DNA of 52,042 nucleotides from Pseudomonas fulva NBRC 16637 = DSM 17717 (GTDB taxonomy: Bacteria > Pseudomonadota > Gammaproteobacteria > Pseudomonadales > Pseudomonadaceae), in contig NZ_BBIQ01000028.1 of assembly GCF_000730565.1 (NCBI RefSeq), positions 1 to 52,042 of the forward strand, written 5' to 3'. Both the position numbers and the translations under genes were made by a program. The notes beneath the pieces were generated by a model. The model saw only the letters and a list, made by a program, of their open reading frames with translations. It was not told the origin of the DNA and ran no database searches. Below, in pieces: positions 8,855 through 16,930 of the stretch (positions within the stretch are counted from its first letter, which is position 1; each line of letters starts with the position of its first letter).

Positions 8855-9676
8855 ATGCCGCGTTCCAATACCCGCCTGTGGCGAGATCCGCGCTTGCCGC
8901 AGGTCGAGAGCCGCCGGGCCTGCAACAGCCGGGCCTGCTACAAAGCCCATAGCCATCCGACCTTCTCCATCGGTGCCGTGGACGCGGGTTCCAGCCTGTT
9001 CACAGGTGCAGGTTGCGGGACCGAGCGGCTCACCCCCGGTACGCTGGTGGCGGTCCCCGCGCACCGGGTCCATGCCTGCAACCCCGAGGCAGACCAGTCC
9101 TGGAGCTACCAGATGCTGCATGTGGATGCGCGCTGGCTGGCTGAGCTGCGCACTGAGTCCGGCCTGCCCTGCGGCGCGCCTGAACAACCGGCGCGTGTCA
9201 GCCGGGATGCCGAAGCGTACCACCGATTCTGCCAACTCAACGACGTGCTGTTTTCCGAGGCGGCCCCGATGCAAAAGGAGGCCGAGCTGATCGCTTTTCT
9301 GTGCGACATGGATTTCGACACCTTCTCGCCCTTGGCCGCAGCACCCGTCCTTCAAGCCCCAGCGCTGCAGGATTTGCTGACGACCCTGCACGACCAGGAT
9401 CCGGCTCGCCTGACCGTGAAGTCATTGGCCCGGGAAGCAGGCCTTGGTCGTTATCAACTGATTCGCGCGTTTCGGGCTGCCACAGGCCTGACGCCGCACG
9501 CCTACTTGCTCAACGCCAGGATCAACCGGGGCCGTCAACTGCTCCGGCAGGGTCACCGACTGGTTGAGGTCGCCCACGACCTGGGGTTCGCCGATCAAAG
9601 CCATTTTCAGCGGGTATTCAAGGCGCATGTCGGGATCACACCGGGGCATTACCTCAAGGCTCAGACTATGAAGTAA
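8855..9676 (+). CDS. AraC family transcriptional regulator
   Basis: A 273-residue regulator. Residues about 20-100 look like an AraC-type cupin effector domain (HSHPTFSIGAV, PGTLVAVPAHRVHACNP). Residues about 175-270 are the double helix-turn-helix, with SLAREAGLGRYQLIRAFRAATG and VAHDLGFADQSHFQRVFKAHVGITPG. It lies between two LysE-type exporters, divergent from the first and 97 bases before the second. The plain inference is that it senses an amino acid or related metabolite and controls one or both exporters. Confidence 0.92.
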   Translation: MPRSNTRLWRDPRLPQVESRRACNSRACYKAHSHPTFSIGAVDAGSSLFTGAGCGTERLTPGTLVAVPAHRVHACNPEADQSWSYQMLHVDARWLAELRTESGLPCGAPEQPARVSRDAEAYHRFCQLNDVLFSEAAPMQKEAELIAFLCDMDFDTFSPLAAAPVLQAPALQDLLTTLHDQDPARLTVKSLAREAGLGRYQLIRAFRAATGLTPHAYLLNARINRGRQLLRQGHRLVEVAHDLGFADQSHFQRVFKAHVGITPGHYLKAQTMK

Positions 9677-9773
9677 GGCTGCGCGGTCACCACCTGCAAT
9701 ATTGTTCAATACGCAGCGTGCCTGCACTCGCACACTCAGGCAACTGACCTCAAGCGCCGAGTCACCTGCGACC

Positions 9774-10385
9774 ATGCAAGCATTTATCCTGATTGCCCTT
9801 GCCCACTTCCTGGCGCTGTTGTCGCCCGGGCCGGATTTCTTCCTGATTGCCCGAACCGCAATTGCCAGTGGCTGGCGCGTGGCCAGCGGCGCATGCGTGG
9901 GCATTGCCCTGGGCAACGGGGTATTCATCGTGCTGGCCTTCACCGGGGTGTCCATACTGCACGAGGGCAGCGCGCTGTTCGAGCTGTTGCAACTGGCCGG
10001 TGCGGTTTACCTGGTCTATCTGGGTATTGCGTTTCTGCGTCATGCCGGCAGTACCAGCGTGTCCCCGACTTCGGCCAGCAGCGCACCCACCTGGTGGCGC
10101 AACCTGCAGATGGGCCTGCTGTCCGGCCTGCTCAATCCAAAAAATGGGTTGTTTTACGCAAGCCTGGCCAGCCTGGTAGCGGGCAGCTCTACTATGTGGC
10201 TGTTTTCGTACGGCATCTGGATGTTCTGCGCGGTGCTTGCCTGGGACCTGCTGGTCGCTGTCAGCATAGGCCACCCGCGGGTGCTGCGGCGATTCAGCAG
10301 TGCCCTGCCCTTACTCGAACGGCTGTCAGGCCTCGTGTTGCTACTGCTCGGCATCGGTTTGCTGATCACGCTGGCCTGGCGTTGA
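9774..10385 (+). CDS. LysE/RhtB family exporter (second)
   Basis: A 203-residue membrane exporter of the LysE superfamily, with LLSPGPDFFLIARTAIASG near the N-terminus and LNPKNGLFYASLASLV in the middle. It is not a close copy of the LysE protein on the other side of the AraC gene. ATG at 9774 is preferred to an upstream in-frame ATG at 9702 that would add a hydrophilic tail. Its end overlaps the convergent phosphatase gene by 20 bases. Confidence 0.9.
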   Translation: MQAFILIALAHFLALLSPGPDFFLIARTAIASGWRVASGACVGIALGNGVFIVLAFTGVSILHEGSALFELLQLAGAVYLVYLGIAFLRHAGSTSVSPTSASSAPTWWRNLQMGLLSGLLNPKNGLFYASLASLVAGSSTMWLFSYGIWMFCAVLAWDLLVAVSIGHPRVLRRFSSALPLLERLSGLVLLLLGIGLLITLAWR

Positions 10386-11058
10386 CCAGCATCAGTGTAC
10401 GCAGGTCCATCAGGCTGAAATGCCCACTGGTCCATCCCCCGGTATCCAGGTGCCACACATTGCCCAGCTGCCTGACAGACTGGACAGTGGTATGACCGAC
10501 CAGCAGGGCGCGCAACCCTTTTACGGGCGTGGTATCGGCCTGCTTCAAACGTCGCCTTGACCACAGGCAGGTTTCAAGCACGTCTGGGTCATCGGCCAGT
10601 TCGAGCCAGGTACGCAGGGTGGACCAGTCGTCGAACGGGCTGTCGGCATGCAACAGGCCAATGGGGCCGCTTGCCGACTCGACCTGCAAGGCGATCGGCA
10701 TCTGTTCGAAACGCTCGACGAAGCGCAGCTGCTCAGCGGCCGTCGAATCGATGAACCACCCACCCCCTGCTGCACGGTACATCGCCAGGTCCAGCCGGCC
10801 GCCACGGACCAGGTTGATCGCCAGCGACTCGTGGTTGCCCTGGACCGCATAAAACCATGGCTGCTCCAGCCAATGCAGGGCTGCCCGACTAAAGGGCCCG
10901 CGATCGACCAGGTCGCCGACGCTGAATAGCCGATCCTTTTCCTTGTTGAAACCGACGGCGTCCAGGCTTTGCTGCAACCGGTCGAAATGGCCGTGTATGT
11001 CTCCAACGGCCAGATCCCGACCTTGAACATTGGCACCGACAAGCTGGAAACGCTGCAT
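10366..11058 (-). CDS. PrpA-like serine/threonine metallophosphatase
   Basis: A 230-residue PPP-family phosphatase related to bacterial PrpA/PrpB and bacteriophage lambda phosphatase. The metal-site motifs are all present: AVGDIHGHFDRL, SVGDLVDRGP, VQGNHE and later LLVGHTT. It should dephosphorylate phosphoproteins in the cytoplasm; in E. coli relatives act on envelope-stress signalling (family knowledge). ATG at 11058 has an AAGGAATAAGG ribosome region; an in-frame ATG six codons upstream is less likely. Confidence 0.9.
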   Translation of the reverse strand: MQRFQLVGANVQGRDLAVGDIHGHFDRLQQSLDAVGFNKEKDRLFSVGDLVDRGPFSRAALHWLEQPWFYAVQGNHESLAINLVRGGRLDLAMYRAAGGGWFIDSTAAEQLRFVERFEQMPIALQVESASGPIGLLHADSPFDDWSTLRTWLELADDPDVLETCLWSRRRLKQADTTPVKGLRALLVGHTTVQSVRQLGNVWHLDTGGWTSGHFSLMDLRTLMLVNARPA

Positions 11059-11172
11059 GACCTTATTCCTTTGCAAGTAGACAAAGACTTTCTAGGCCTT
11101 TGCCTGGGCAGCATGGCACAAGCGGCTGGTCGGGAGTATGCTCGGCGATCACGTGCCAGGGAAGGAAGTGTC

Positions 11173-11913
11173 ATGAATCTGTGCGCTGCACAACTGGGTT
11201 CATTCAAGGGCGATGTGGCGGCCAACGTCGGGCGTCATCTGGCCTGCATCGAACAGGCTGCGAGCCTGGGCGCTGCCGTGATCGTCTTTCCCGAGTTGTC
11301 GTTGACCGGTTACGAACCCACCATTGCCCGTCAGGCTGCGCTGCCTTTGGGCTCCGCACGCCTGGACCCGCTGCAGGCGGCAAGTGACCGCCTGGGCATC
11401 CTCGTTGCGGCGGGATTGCCGTTGCCAACCCCGAACGGCATCCAGATCGGCATGCCGATCTTCACCCCGGGCGCCCCGCGCCAAGCCTATGCAAAACAGC
11501 GTCTGCACGAAGATGAACTGCCCTACTTCAACGCAGGGGTGAGCACCTCGCTGATTCAGGCGGCGCATCACCGAATTGCGCCCGCCATCTGCTATGAATC
11601 GATGTTCATGGCACATGCTGCATCGGCACGAGAACGAGGGGCAGACATCTATCTGGTGAGTGTGGCCAAGACGGCAAAAGGCGTAAGCGAAGGACACATG
11701 CATTATCCGCAGGTGGCGCGCGAACTGGGCCTGACCGTGCTGATGGCCAACTGCGTTGGACCCGCCGGCGAGTTCCTGGCGGCCGGTGGTTCTGCGGCGT
11801 GGGACAGTGAGGGTCGCCTGCTGGCTTGCCTGGACTCCCACAGCGAAGGCCTGCTGCTGCTGGACACCGAGGCTGGCACTGCCAGCGTGATGCCGCTGGA
11901 TGCGCCCGCGTGA
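11173..11913 (+). CDS. Carbon-nitrogen hydrolase (nitrilase superfamily)
   Basis: A 246-residue member of the nitrilase superfamily with the Glu-Lys-Cys triad visible as E41 (VFPELSLTGYE), K108 (YAKQRLHEDE) and C140 (PAICYESMF). Such enzymes hydrolyse amides or nitriles. The short length and single domain fit the amidase branches rather than NAD synthetase or Lnt. GAAGGAAG precedes the ATG. Its stop overlaps the GTG of the next small membrane protein gene (GTGA), so the two are translationally coupled. Confidence 0.9.
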   Translation: MNLCAAQLGSFKGDVAANVGRHLACIEQAASLGAAVIVFPELSLTGYEPTIARQAALPLGSARLDPLQAASDRLGILVAAGLPLPTPNGIQIGMPIFTPGAPRQAYAKQRLHEDELPYFNAGVSTSLIQAAHHRIAPAICYESMFMAHAASARERGADIYLVSVAKTAKGVSEGHMHYPQVARELGLTVLMANCVGPAGEFLAAGGSAAWDSEGRLLACLDSHSEGLLLLDTEAGTASVMPLDAPA

Positions 11914-12152
11914 TTTACCTGGTACTGGCACTGGCGAGCTACGGGCTAAGCTACTACGTGATCGGATTGCTAATCGATGGCCAGGTGGCTGACATTGCCG
12001 AGGGCATGCGCCATCGCCGTGATGCGCCTGCCCCAGGTCAATACCTGCGGGCTGTTCAGGCACGATTGCGCCGTGTGCGCTGGGAGTATTCACTCATGGT
12101 AGGTACATTTCTGACTGCACTGTCGTGCGTTGGCGCCTACTGGCTGGGCTGA
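11910..12152 (+). CDS. Small membrane protein coupled to the nitrilase
   Basis: An 80-residue protein with a GTG start overlapping the nitrilase stop codon. It has two hydrophobic segments (residues about 2-20 and 60-79) separated by a basic, hydrophilic loop. No known family is recognised. The overlap and common direction suggest it is made together with the hydrolase. Its 3' end overlaps the convergent ogt gene by 16 bases. Confidence 0.65.
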   Translation: MIYLVLALASYGLSYYVIGLLIDGQVADIAEGMRHRRDAPAPGQYLRAVQARLRRVRWEYSLMVGTFLTALSCVGAYWLG

Positions 12153-12655
12153 AGCCGCAAGTCCAGTGGCAACGTTTGCCGGCCTTCGAGGGCCAATAGC
12201 AGTTGTTTGGCGGCCAGGCCACCGGCAAAGCCGGTGAGCCCACCGCCAGTCCCTATCACACGATGACAGGGCGCAATGATCGAAATCGGATTGCGGCCAT
12301 TGGCAGCGCCTACCGCCCGCACGGCACTGGGGTTGCCGATCTGCTGGGCGATCTGACCATACGTGCGGGTTTCACCAAAGGGTATGCAGAGCAATGCGTC
12401 CCACACTCGACGCTGAAACGCCGTCCCAGAGAATTCCAGGGCCAGATCGAAACACTGACGTGAGCCGGCGAAGTATTCGGTCAGTTGACGTGCGGTTTCG
12501 ATCAGAACGGGGCAGTGATCGTCACGCTGCAACGGACCAAGACGCACTCTGTTTTCCCGCTCCTGCTCCCACAGCACGGCGATCAGCCTTTGATCCCGAG
12601 AGACAAGGGTCAGCGTGCCAACCAGCGATGGCATGAGGGTGTACAGGCTGGGCAT
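12137..12655 (-). CDS. ogt: Methylated-DNA-protein-cysteine methyltransferase
   Basis: A 172-residue Ogt/MGMT protein that removes alkyl groups from O6-alkylguanine by irreversible transfer to its own cysteine. The active site IIAPCHRVIGTGG (Cys130) and the DNA-binding segment FQRRVWDALLCIPFGETRTYG are intact, as is RAVGAANGRNP. The start could be 21 bases downstream at a second ATG; neither has a clear Shine-Dalgarno. Confidence 0.93.
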   Translation of the reverse strand: MPSLYTLMPSLVGTLTLVSRDQRLIAVLWEQERENRVRLGPLQRDDHCPVLIETARQLTEYFAGSRQCFDLALEFSGTAFQRRVWDALLCIPFGETRTYGQIAQQIGNPSAVRAVGAANGRNPISIIAPCHRVIGTGGGLTGFAGGLAAKQLLLALEGRQTLPLDLRLQPSQ

Positions 12656-12697
12656 ACCGCTACTCGGAAATTAAAAGGCAGCTTGCGGGGGGTGCTT

Positions 12698-12787
12698 ATG
12701 ACAAAGCGACTAACCGTAATGGAACTGAATTACTGCGAATCGGCACCGGTCAACACTTGTGAACGCTGCAAGAAACTGACGAGGTGA
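12698..12787 (+). CDS. Possible 29-residue small protein
   Basis: ATG to TGA gives MTKRLTVMELNYCESAPVNT and a Cys-containing tail (CERCKK). It ends three bases before the ATG of the next short ORF, in the 400-base gap beyond ogt. A G-rich stretch (GCGGGGGG) lies before the ATG. No homologue is recognised. The cysteine spacing and tight coupling to the next ORF are the only support. Confidence 0.25.
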   Translation: MTKRLTVMELNYCESAPVNTCERCKKLTR

Positions 12788-12790
12788 ATC

Positions 12791-12961
12791 ATGACTATCG
12801 AAGCTGAGACGCTCGCACAACTCGCACAAGCCCTGAAGGCACAAGGGGCCAGGTTGATCGCTGACCTGACGTTCATCCGCGCGCCTTACCGGTGTGGCAA
12901 GCGCTGGGTATGCAATGTAGTACGCCGCAAAACCGCACGCAAGCCTGCACTGCTTCAATGA
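12791..12961 (+). CDS. Possible 56-residue small protein
   Basis: Starts with GAGG seven bases before the ATG. Residues 1-27 form a plausible helix (LAQLAQALKAQGARLIADL). The tail is basic with two cysteines (YRCGKRWVCNVVRRKTARK). I do not recognise a family. Its position directly after a shorter ORF suggests a small bicistron. Confidence 0.4.
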   Translation: MTIEAETLAQLAQALKAQGARLIADLTFIRAPYRCGKRWVCNVVRRKTARKPALLQ

Positions 12962-13054
12962 ACGGCGCGCCGCAACTACCACGCTCTTGAATAGGCGAAG
13001 GACCGCCCTTTTTCCTGCGATCACGCCCGCCTGCAAACCCGCCTGACGCACCTG

Positions 13055-13381
13055 TCACTCAAGGCATTCGCGTGCCGCCACCCTCAGCTTGTCGCCCGAC
13101 AGAAAGCTGCCTTTATAGAATGTCGCGCGGCTACCCTCCCCCGACTCGATCACCTCCAGCACATCATCGGTCGTCACCGCACTAGGCGCCGTCATGCGTA
13201 CGCCATGGGGGATGGATTTCTGCGTTGAATTGGGTGCCAAGGCCTGCCATTGCGGCATAACGCAGGCGGCATATTGCTGGGGCGTTTTGGATGTGAGCTT
13301 GCTTGCAGTGGGCTTTCCGGGTGAGGCGCAGCCCACGAGTGCTACACACAGCGCCGCCACGACATACAGGAAGTTAGGCAT
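13055..13381 (-). CDS. Lipoprotein, first of three diverged paralogues
   Basis: A 108-residue lipoprotein with a type II signal peptide (MPNFLYVVAALCVALVGC, lipobox LVGC). The mature part has PQQYAACVMPQWQ near residue 37 and a C-terminal Cys (RECLE). The same arrangement (an ACxxxxWQ-type motif and a penultimate cysteine) occurs in the two lipoproteins at 23.6 and 24.1 kb. The two cysteines probably form a disulfide in the periplasm. The function is not known. ATG at 13381 is chosen because it begins the signal peptide; longer in-frame starts add a hydrophilic lead. Confidence 0.8.
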   Translation of the reverse strand: MPNFLYVVAALCVALVGCASPGKPTASKLTSKTPQQYAACVMPQWQALAPNSTQKSIPHGVRMTAPSAVTTDDVLEVIESGEGSRATFYKGSFLSGDKLRVAARECLE

Positions 13382-13595
13382 TTCTTTGGCCTCGATCAGT
13401 CGCGGGCATTTTAGCAAGTGAAAGGGCCAAGGAGGAATGGACCATCGTCGAATTCCGGAAACATCACGGTTGCCCTTTTTTACCGGCGTGCGGAACGAAT
13501 GCAGCCTGTCTTGTTTCTGATGAGCAATCATGCACAGCCACACAAATGTGGGCACTGCTTGACTGATTTAATTGGGCGATTCGCTGGAGTCCTAC

Positions 13596-13904
13596 ATGGT
13601 GTGGTGGCTAGAAGTGCTTGCACAATTTGCAACATCGACCGGTCTGGCCGTGGTGTGCATCCTGGTGTTCTGGACCTACGGGCTGGCGTTCGGCAGGTTG
13701 TACATGAAGCTGCTCGCTTGCCTGCTGGCCAGCGTGCTGCTGATGGTCGCAGCATTCCCGCATGGGGTGAATTTTGCTACAGGCCTGGGCGCAACAGTAG
13801 GCAACAGTCACTCATTGTCGTTGTTCCTGGCTGACGCCAGCGGGGTTATCGCCGCAGTTCTGATCGCCTCTTTTTTCTTCAACCCGGAACGCTTGATAGA
13901 GTAG
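13596..13904 (+). CDS. Small integral membrane protein
   Basis: A 102-residue protein with three predicted membrane segments (about residues 8-28, 37-55 and 75-95). GGAG precedes the ATG by seven bases. No domain is recognised. It is followed in the same direction by two further small genes, an Rhs fragment and a hypothetical protein. Confidence 0.7.
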   Translation: MVWWLEVLAQFATSTGLAVVCILVFWTYGLAFGRLYMKLLACLLASVLLMVAAFPHGVNFATGLGATVGNSHSLSLFLADASGVIAAVLIASFFFNPERLIE

Positions 13905-14021
13905 GCGGCGCTGTGCAGGTTGTCGCCTGACAGTTCTGCCAGTAGCAAGGGCAGGTATAGGGTGGCAATGTCATCAGGCCAATCCCGGCACGCGAACCCT
14001 TCAGCCAAGGATGCCGAGCCC

Positions 14022-14228
14022 ATGAACGAGTCGTCTAAACAAACGCGGTTGTTTTACCAGAACGGTAAGCTGATAACCCTCGTGAGCCCCGAGCAGCGTC
14101 AGCAGATCTTTCGCTCCCCTGATACAGCGCTTGCCGAAACGCGTGTTGATAGTGGCCCGGCCTTGCTGGGTACTGACGCTCAGGGATCGGTTCTAATGGT
14201 GCAATCCGAAGATCAAGCACCCTCCTGA
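14022..14228 (+). pseudogene. Amino-terminal fragment of an Rhs-type protein
   Basis: Sixty-eight residues matching the start of the Rhs-associated core of Pseudomonas Rhs proteins: LFYQNGKLITLV, then the xxDTALAE segment, then ALLGTDAQGSVL. In full-length relatives this is followed by the YTPYGH core and a variable toxin tail. Here the frame stops after SEDQAPS, so the core, the self-cleavage region and the toxin are all missing. AAGGA lies 11 bases upstream, so the fragment may still be translated. It is best read as a truncated relic. Confidence 0.65.
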
Positions 14229-14244
14229 TTGGGGTCGTGGGCAG

Positions 14245-14589
14245 GTGGAGAAAGAGCGTGGGCACAGGCGTTCCCTTCCGTTGCTGGAAGCCGGGCCAAG
14301 CGCAGCGGCTGACAAACATGCTAACGTTGAACGCATCGCCCATCGAGTCAACATGTTCATGGAATCACTTGACTGCATCAAATCGGACTTGGTCAAAACC
14401 GCAGATCATCTAGAAGAACTTGGCAAAGCCATGAACGGCCATGCGCGCTTCATGCAGGCGCGGGGTGCTCATCCGGATCAGATCGACGTGAACGCACACA
14501 TTGAAGCCCTTGCACAGGTAACCGAAGCCCTGCGGGAGGTGGCAACCAAGATGCAGAGCTCACTTAGCCCTGCCGTGCGTAACAAGTGA
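14245..14589 (+). CDS. Hypothetical helical protein
   Basis: A 114-residue ORF starting at GTG, 16 bases after the Rhs fragment stop. An internal ATG at 14353 (MFMESLDCIKSDL) is an alternative start giving 78 residues. From there to the end the protein is predicted helical and hydrophilic (VKTADHLEELGKAMNGH, HIEALAQVTEALREVATKM). No family recognised. It could be an immunity-type neighbour of the Rhs relic, but nothing beyond position supports that. Confidence 0.55.
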   Translation: MEKERGHRRSLPLLEAGPSAAADKHANVERIAHRVNMFMESLDCIKSDLVKTADHLEELGKAMNGHARFMQARGAHPDQIDVNAHIEALAQVTEALREVATKMQSSLSPAVRNK

Positions 14590-14624
14590 CGCATTGAGTA
14601 CAATCCCATCCCCCGAAGATCGTC

Positions 14625-14960
14625 TCAATGAAACCTGAGCTTGACCACCTTGCTCAGCGCCCAGCCGCCGAATACGTAGAACAGGTCCAGGTAGAAGCGG
14701 CCGGCATAGTTGGGCATAGGGTGGTTGTCGATGAGCTGCTCAGGACCGGGGGCAGGCGGCATGAGCGCGTAAAGTGCGTTCGGGATCAAGGCCAGGGCGA
14801 TCAGCAGCAAGTAGGCTGCCCCTTTGATCCAGTGCGCGCGTGGTGTAGGCCTGGCTGACCATTTGACGCCGTAATACGCGATCAGGCCTGCCACGGGCAA
14901 TACCCAGAAATGTGTTGGGATGCCAATGAACATTTCAGCTACAGCACTTCTTGTTTCCAC
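14625..14960 (-). CDS. Small membrane protein
   Basis: A 111-residue protein with three hydrophobic segments (about residues 12-31, 48-68 and 88-104). It starts at GTG, with GGAGG six to ten bases upstream, which decides this start over an internal ATG nine codons later. No known family recognised. It runs convergent to the preceding hypothetical gene. Confidence 0.65.
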   Translation of the reverse strand: METRSAVAEMFIGIPTHFWVLPVAGLIAYYGVKWSARPTPRAHWIKGAAYLLLIALALIPNALYALMPPAPGPEQLIDNHPMPNYAGRFYLDLFYVFGGWALSKVVKLRFH

Positions 14961-15115
14961 GCACTTTCCTCCGATTGAATACGCGAAGTATTGCGGTTGA
15001 GTGCGTCAAAAGCAAAGTGCTCATGACGCCTCTACGCGCTTGGCTGCTACTACAGTATTCAGTTAGCTGTCGTGGGGAAAAGCATCGGGCACTCCCAGTG
15101 CCGCGGTCATGTCGC

Positions 15116-15146
15116 TGGGTTTGCATCCAGCGTGGATGCAAACCCA
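15116..15146. repeat. Perfect 14-bp palindrome
   Basis: TGGGTTTGCATCCA and its exact complement flank the three bases GCG. No T-tract follows. It stands 65-105 bases upstream of the likely starts of the next ORF, so it may be an operator, a cruciform or a remnant insertion end. Confidence 0.9.
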
Positions 15147-15249
15147 GTACACGTCTCGTACCAAGCGTAGTAGCGTTCGCCTTTCGACGAACTGCCAAGG
15201 TCCGTTGCTTATGTCCATGGACCGCGCCACTCACGAACTGGGAAGTCAA

Positions 15250-15507
15250 ATGGAACACGTTCATTCCGTCAGCCAAGACGTCATCGATTCAGCACTCATT
15301 GCGTTTTCACGTTTCAAGATTGGTGAGATCAAGGTTTACGATCTGGAAAATGCAATGAGTTATGAAGCCGGACAAGCGCTTGCCCGCAGCGGGCTGGTGC
15401 GGTTCTCGATTCACAAGCTGCCATCGGGACGGTACCGCATCAGTGACGAGGGCGAGAACGCGATTACCGAAGCAGGCCGCGAACGGCTGGAGATGATCAG
15501 GGGTTGA
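15250..15507 (+). CDS. Hypothetical protein, possible winged-helix-like
   Basis: An 85-residue protein when started at the ATG with GGGAAG upstream; in-frame ATGs at 15211 and 15217 would add 11-13 residues, and one at 15109 would run across the palindrome. The sequence YEAGQALARSGLVRFSIHKLPSGRYRISDEGENAI looks like the recognition helix and wing of a small winged-helix domain. That is an impression, not a family match. Confidence 0.55.
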   Translation: MEHVHSVSQDVIDSALIAFSRFKIGEIKVYDLENAMSYEAGQALARSGLVRFSIHKLPSGRYRISDEGENAITEAGRERLEMIRG

Positions 15508-15584
15508 GCGGGTAGTTGGCTGAAATAAATCCCCAGAGATGCAGCTGCATACGGCACAGGATTGACCCGTGCCGTCTCGCACCC

Positions 15585-15683
15585 TCAAGTACCCTGACTC
15601 CAATGAGCAGCGAGCGCCAGCACGACGAAAGCCACCACCGCCTCCACAACAAGGTAGATACCGTAGAAGTCCTCTGAAAACAT
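15585..15683 (-). CDS. Possible 32-residue membrane peptide
   Basis: ATG with GGAAAG six bases upstream encodes MFSEDFYGIYLVVEAVVAFV and a short tail, with one strongly hydrophobic segment. The same frame is open upstream for about 40 further codons without a start codon, so it could be the intact end of a decayed longer gene. Confidence 0.4.
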   Translation of the reverse strand: MFSEDFYGIYLVVEAVVAFVVLALAAHWSQGT

Positions 15684-15784
15684 ACGCAACTTTCCGCTTG
15701 AATAACGACTGACCTGAGCCGAATGACCCGGCGCCTGAATCAGATAAGCGGTGGCATTCAGAAGTTCATGCCCGGTAAAAACTG

Positions 15785-15901
15785 TCAGGCGACTCCAGGC
15801 GGAATGCCATCCTTGTTCTTGTCCTTGAGTCGCGCTTTTTCCTCCTCGGTGGCGTGAGCCGGTACCTGATCTTTTTTGGGTTCAGGTTGCTGTTCAGTCA
15901 T
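15785..15901 (-). CDS. Small charged protein, 38 residues
   Basis: A very hydrophilic peptide (MTEQQPEPKKDQVPAHATEE, then KARLKDKNKDGIPPGVA) with TGAGGAG upstream of the ATG. The DKNKDGIP segment resembles a calcium-binding DxNxDGIP loop, as in thrombospondin type 3 or dockerin-like repeats. The signal is too short to prove function. The strong ribosome site makes it a credible gene. Confidence 0.55.
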   Translation of the reverse strand: MTEQQPEPKKDQVPAHATEEEKARLKDKNKDGIPPGVA

Positions 15902-15971
15902 GTTCAAACTCCTCAACGTGTGAAACGTTGGGCATTTGTTGCGCTCAGCAGTTCAGACGTATCGGCAGCCA

Positions 15972-16271
15972 TCATGTTCCATGACCGCTCTTGGGGATGC
16001 TCTGGGAATTGAAAGAAGCCACTTCGCGGGCCCTCATGACGCCCCAGGCCAATGCCCGGGACATGGACTCCTTTGGGCGGTCGTCGAACGCCTCCTCATA
16101 GACAGGCACGCCGCCAGGAGCATAGACACCTATGAACAGCTGAACGAGGCCTTTTCGGGACAGACGAACCTGTACATTAATCGACGTCTTGTCGCTTAAT
16201 GTCTCTTCGTGCGCGCGATGGTGCAACGTAGGGTCAGCCCAGGACCAGAACACACTGCCGCGTATCCGCAT
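15972..16271 (-). CDS. Hypothetical protein, 99 residues
   Basis: AGGAGG lies five bases before the ATG, so translation is likely. The protein contains a segment with alternating hydrophobic residues (SINVQVRLSRKGLVQLFIGV) followed by PGGVPVYEEAF, suggesting a small alpha/beta fold. No family recognised. Confidence 0.65.
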   Translation of the reverse strand: MRIRGSVFWSWADPTLHHRAHEETLSDKTSINVQVRLSRKGLVQLFIGVYAPGGVPVYEEAFDDRPKESMSRALAWGVMRAREVASFNSQSIPKSGHGT

Positions 16272-16467
16272 CGCGCCTCCTAATACTTTAGTCTAATAGC
16301 CGCTAAGAGGGACATTAGCCGCCTGCCGCTTGGGCTACTAGCGAAATATGGCATCGAACCTCATCGATCAGACGAGCGGGAACGTCGGTGCCATAATGCT
16401 GGGCTGTCGCGATAGAGCGCCATTAGCGATGCCTGGACGCACTGCACATCTACCGCGAGCATCAATC

Positions 16468-16766
16468 ATGAATTCGTTACTGACCTTCTTCGCAGCTGCG
16501 GTGTTGCCACTGTTGGCGATCGCCCTGACGGTCATGGCGCACCGGCACGTCATGCAGAAATGGCGAGCGAAAATCCATACCGAAGTTGCACAGGCCTTGA
16601 GCACCTTGGTGTCACTACTTACACACTGCTCGTGGACAAATTGACTTCGCCCAGCACCGACAGAACTGCCCAGGTCTATCGCATTCTCCTTGGCGAGCGC
16701 GGAGACTACTATCTGTTCATGAACATCGGAGAGCAGCCAGGCCTGCTCAAGCCGTTGCGCAAGTAA
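16468..16766 (+). pseudogene. Frameshifted small membrane-anchored protein
   Basis: The ATG at 16468 opens a frame with an N-terminal membrane helix (MNSLLTFFAAAVLPLLAIAL) and then MQKWRAKIHTEVAQALSTL. Near 16605 the coding character passes to the next frame, which continues GVTTYTLLVDKLTSPS... and ends KPLRK at 16766. A single frameshift would join them into a protein of about 98 residues. In the present sequence the first frame stops at 16644. Either a recent mutation or a sequencing error explains it. Confidence 0.5.
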
Positions 16767-16901
16767 CGGGCTTTGCTGGCGGTGCGGGTCAATGGCTAAT
16801 ATGCTTTGGCGGTGGCCGATCAGGCATCTCACTAGGTGTCAGAATTCGAGAGCATGCGCTTGGTCGGCTTCTTGTAGAAAGCGTGTTTATCAGCGGCATT
16901 A

Positions 16902-16930
16902 TTAACGTTGAACGTTGAACGTTGAACGTT
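16902..16930. repeat. Short 7-bp tandem repeat
   Basis: Four head-to-tail copies of AACGTTG in the gap before the next lipoprotein gene. The unit contains the palindrome AACGTT. No ORF is supported in the 16830-17065 gap. Confidence 0.85.
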
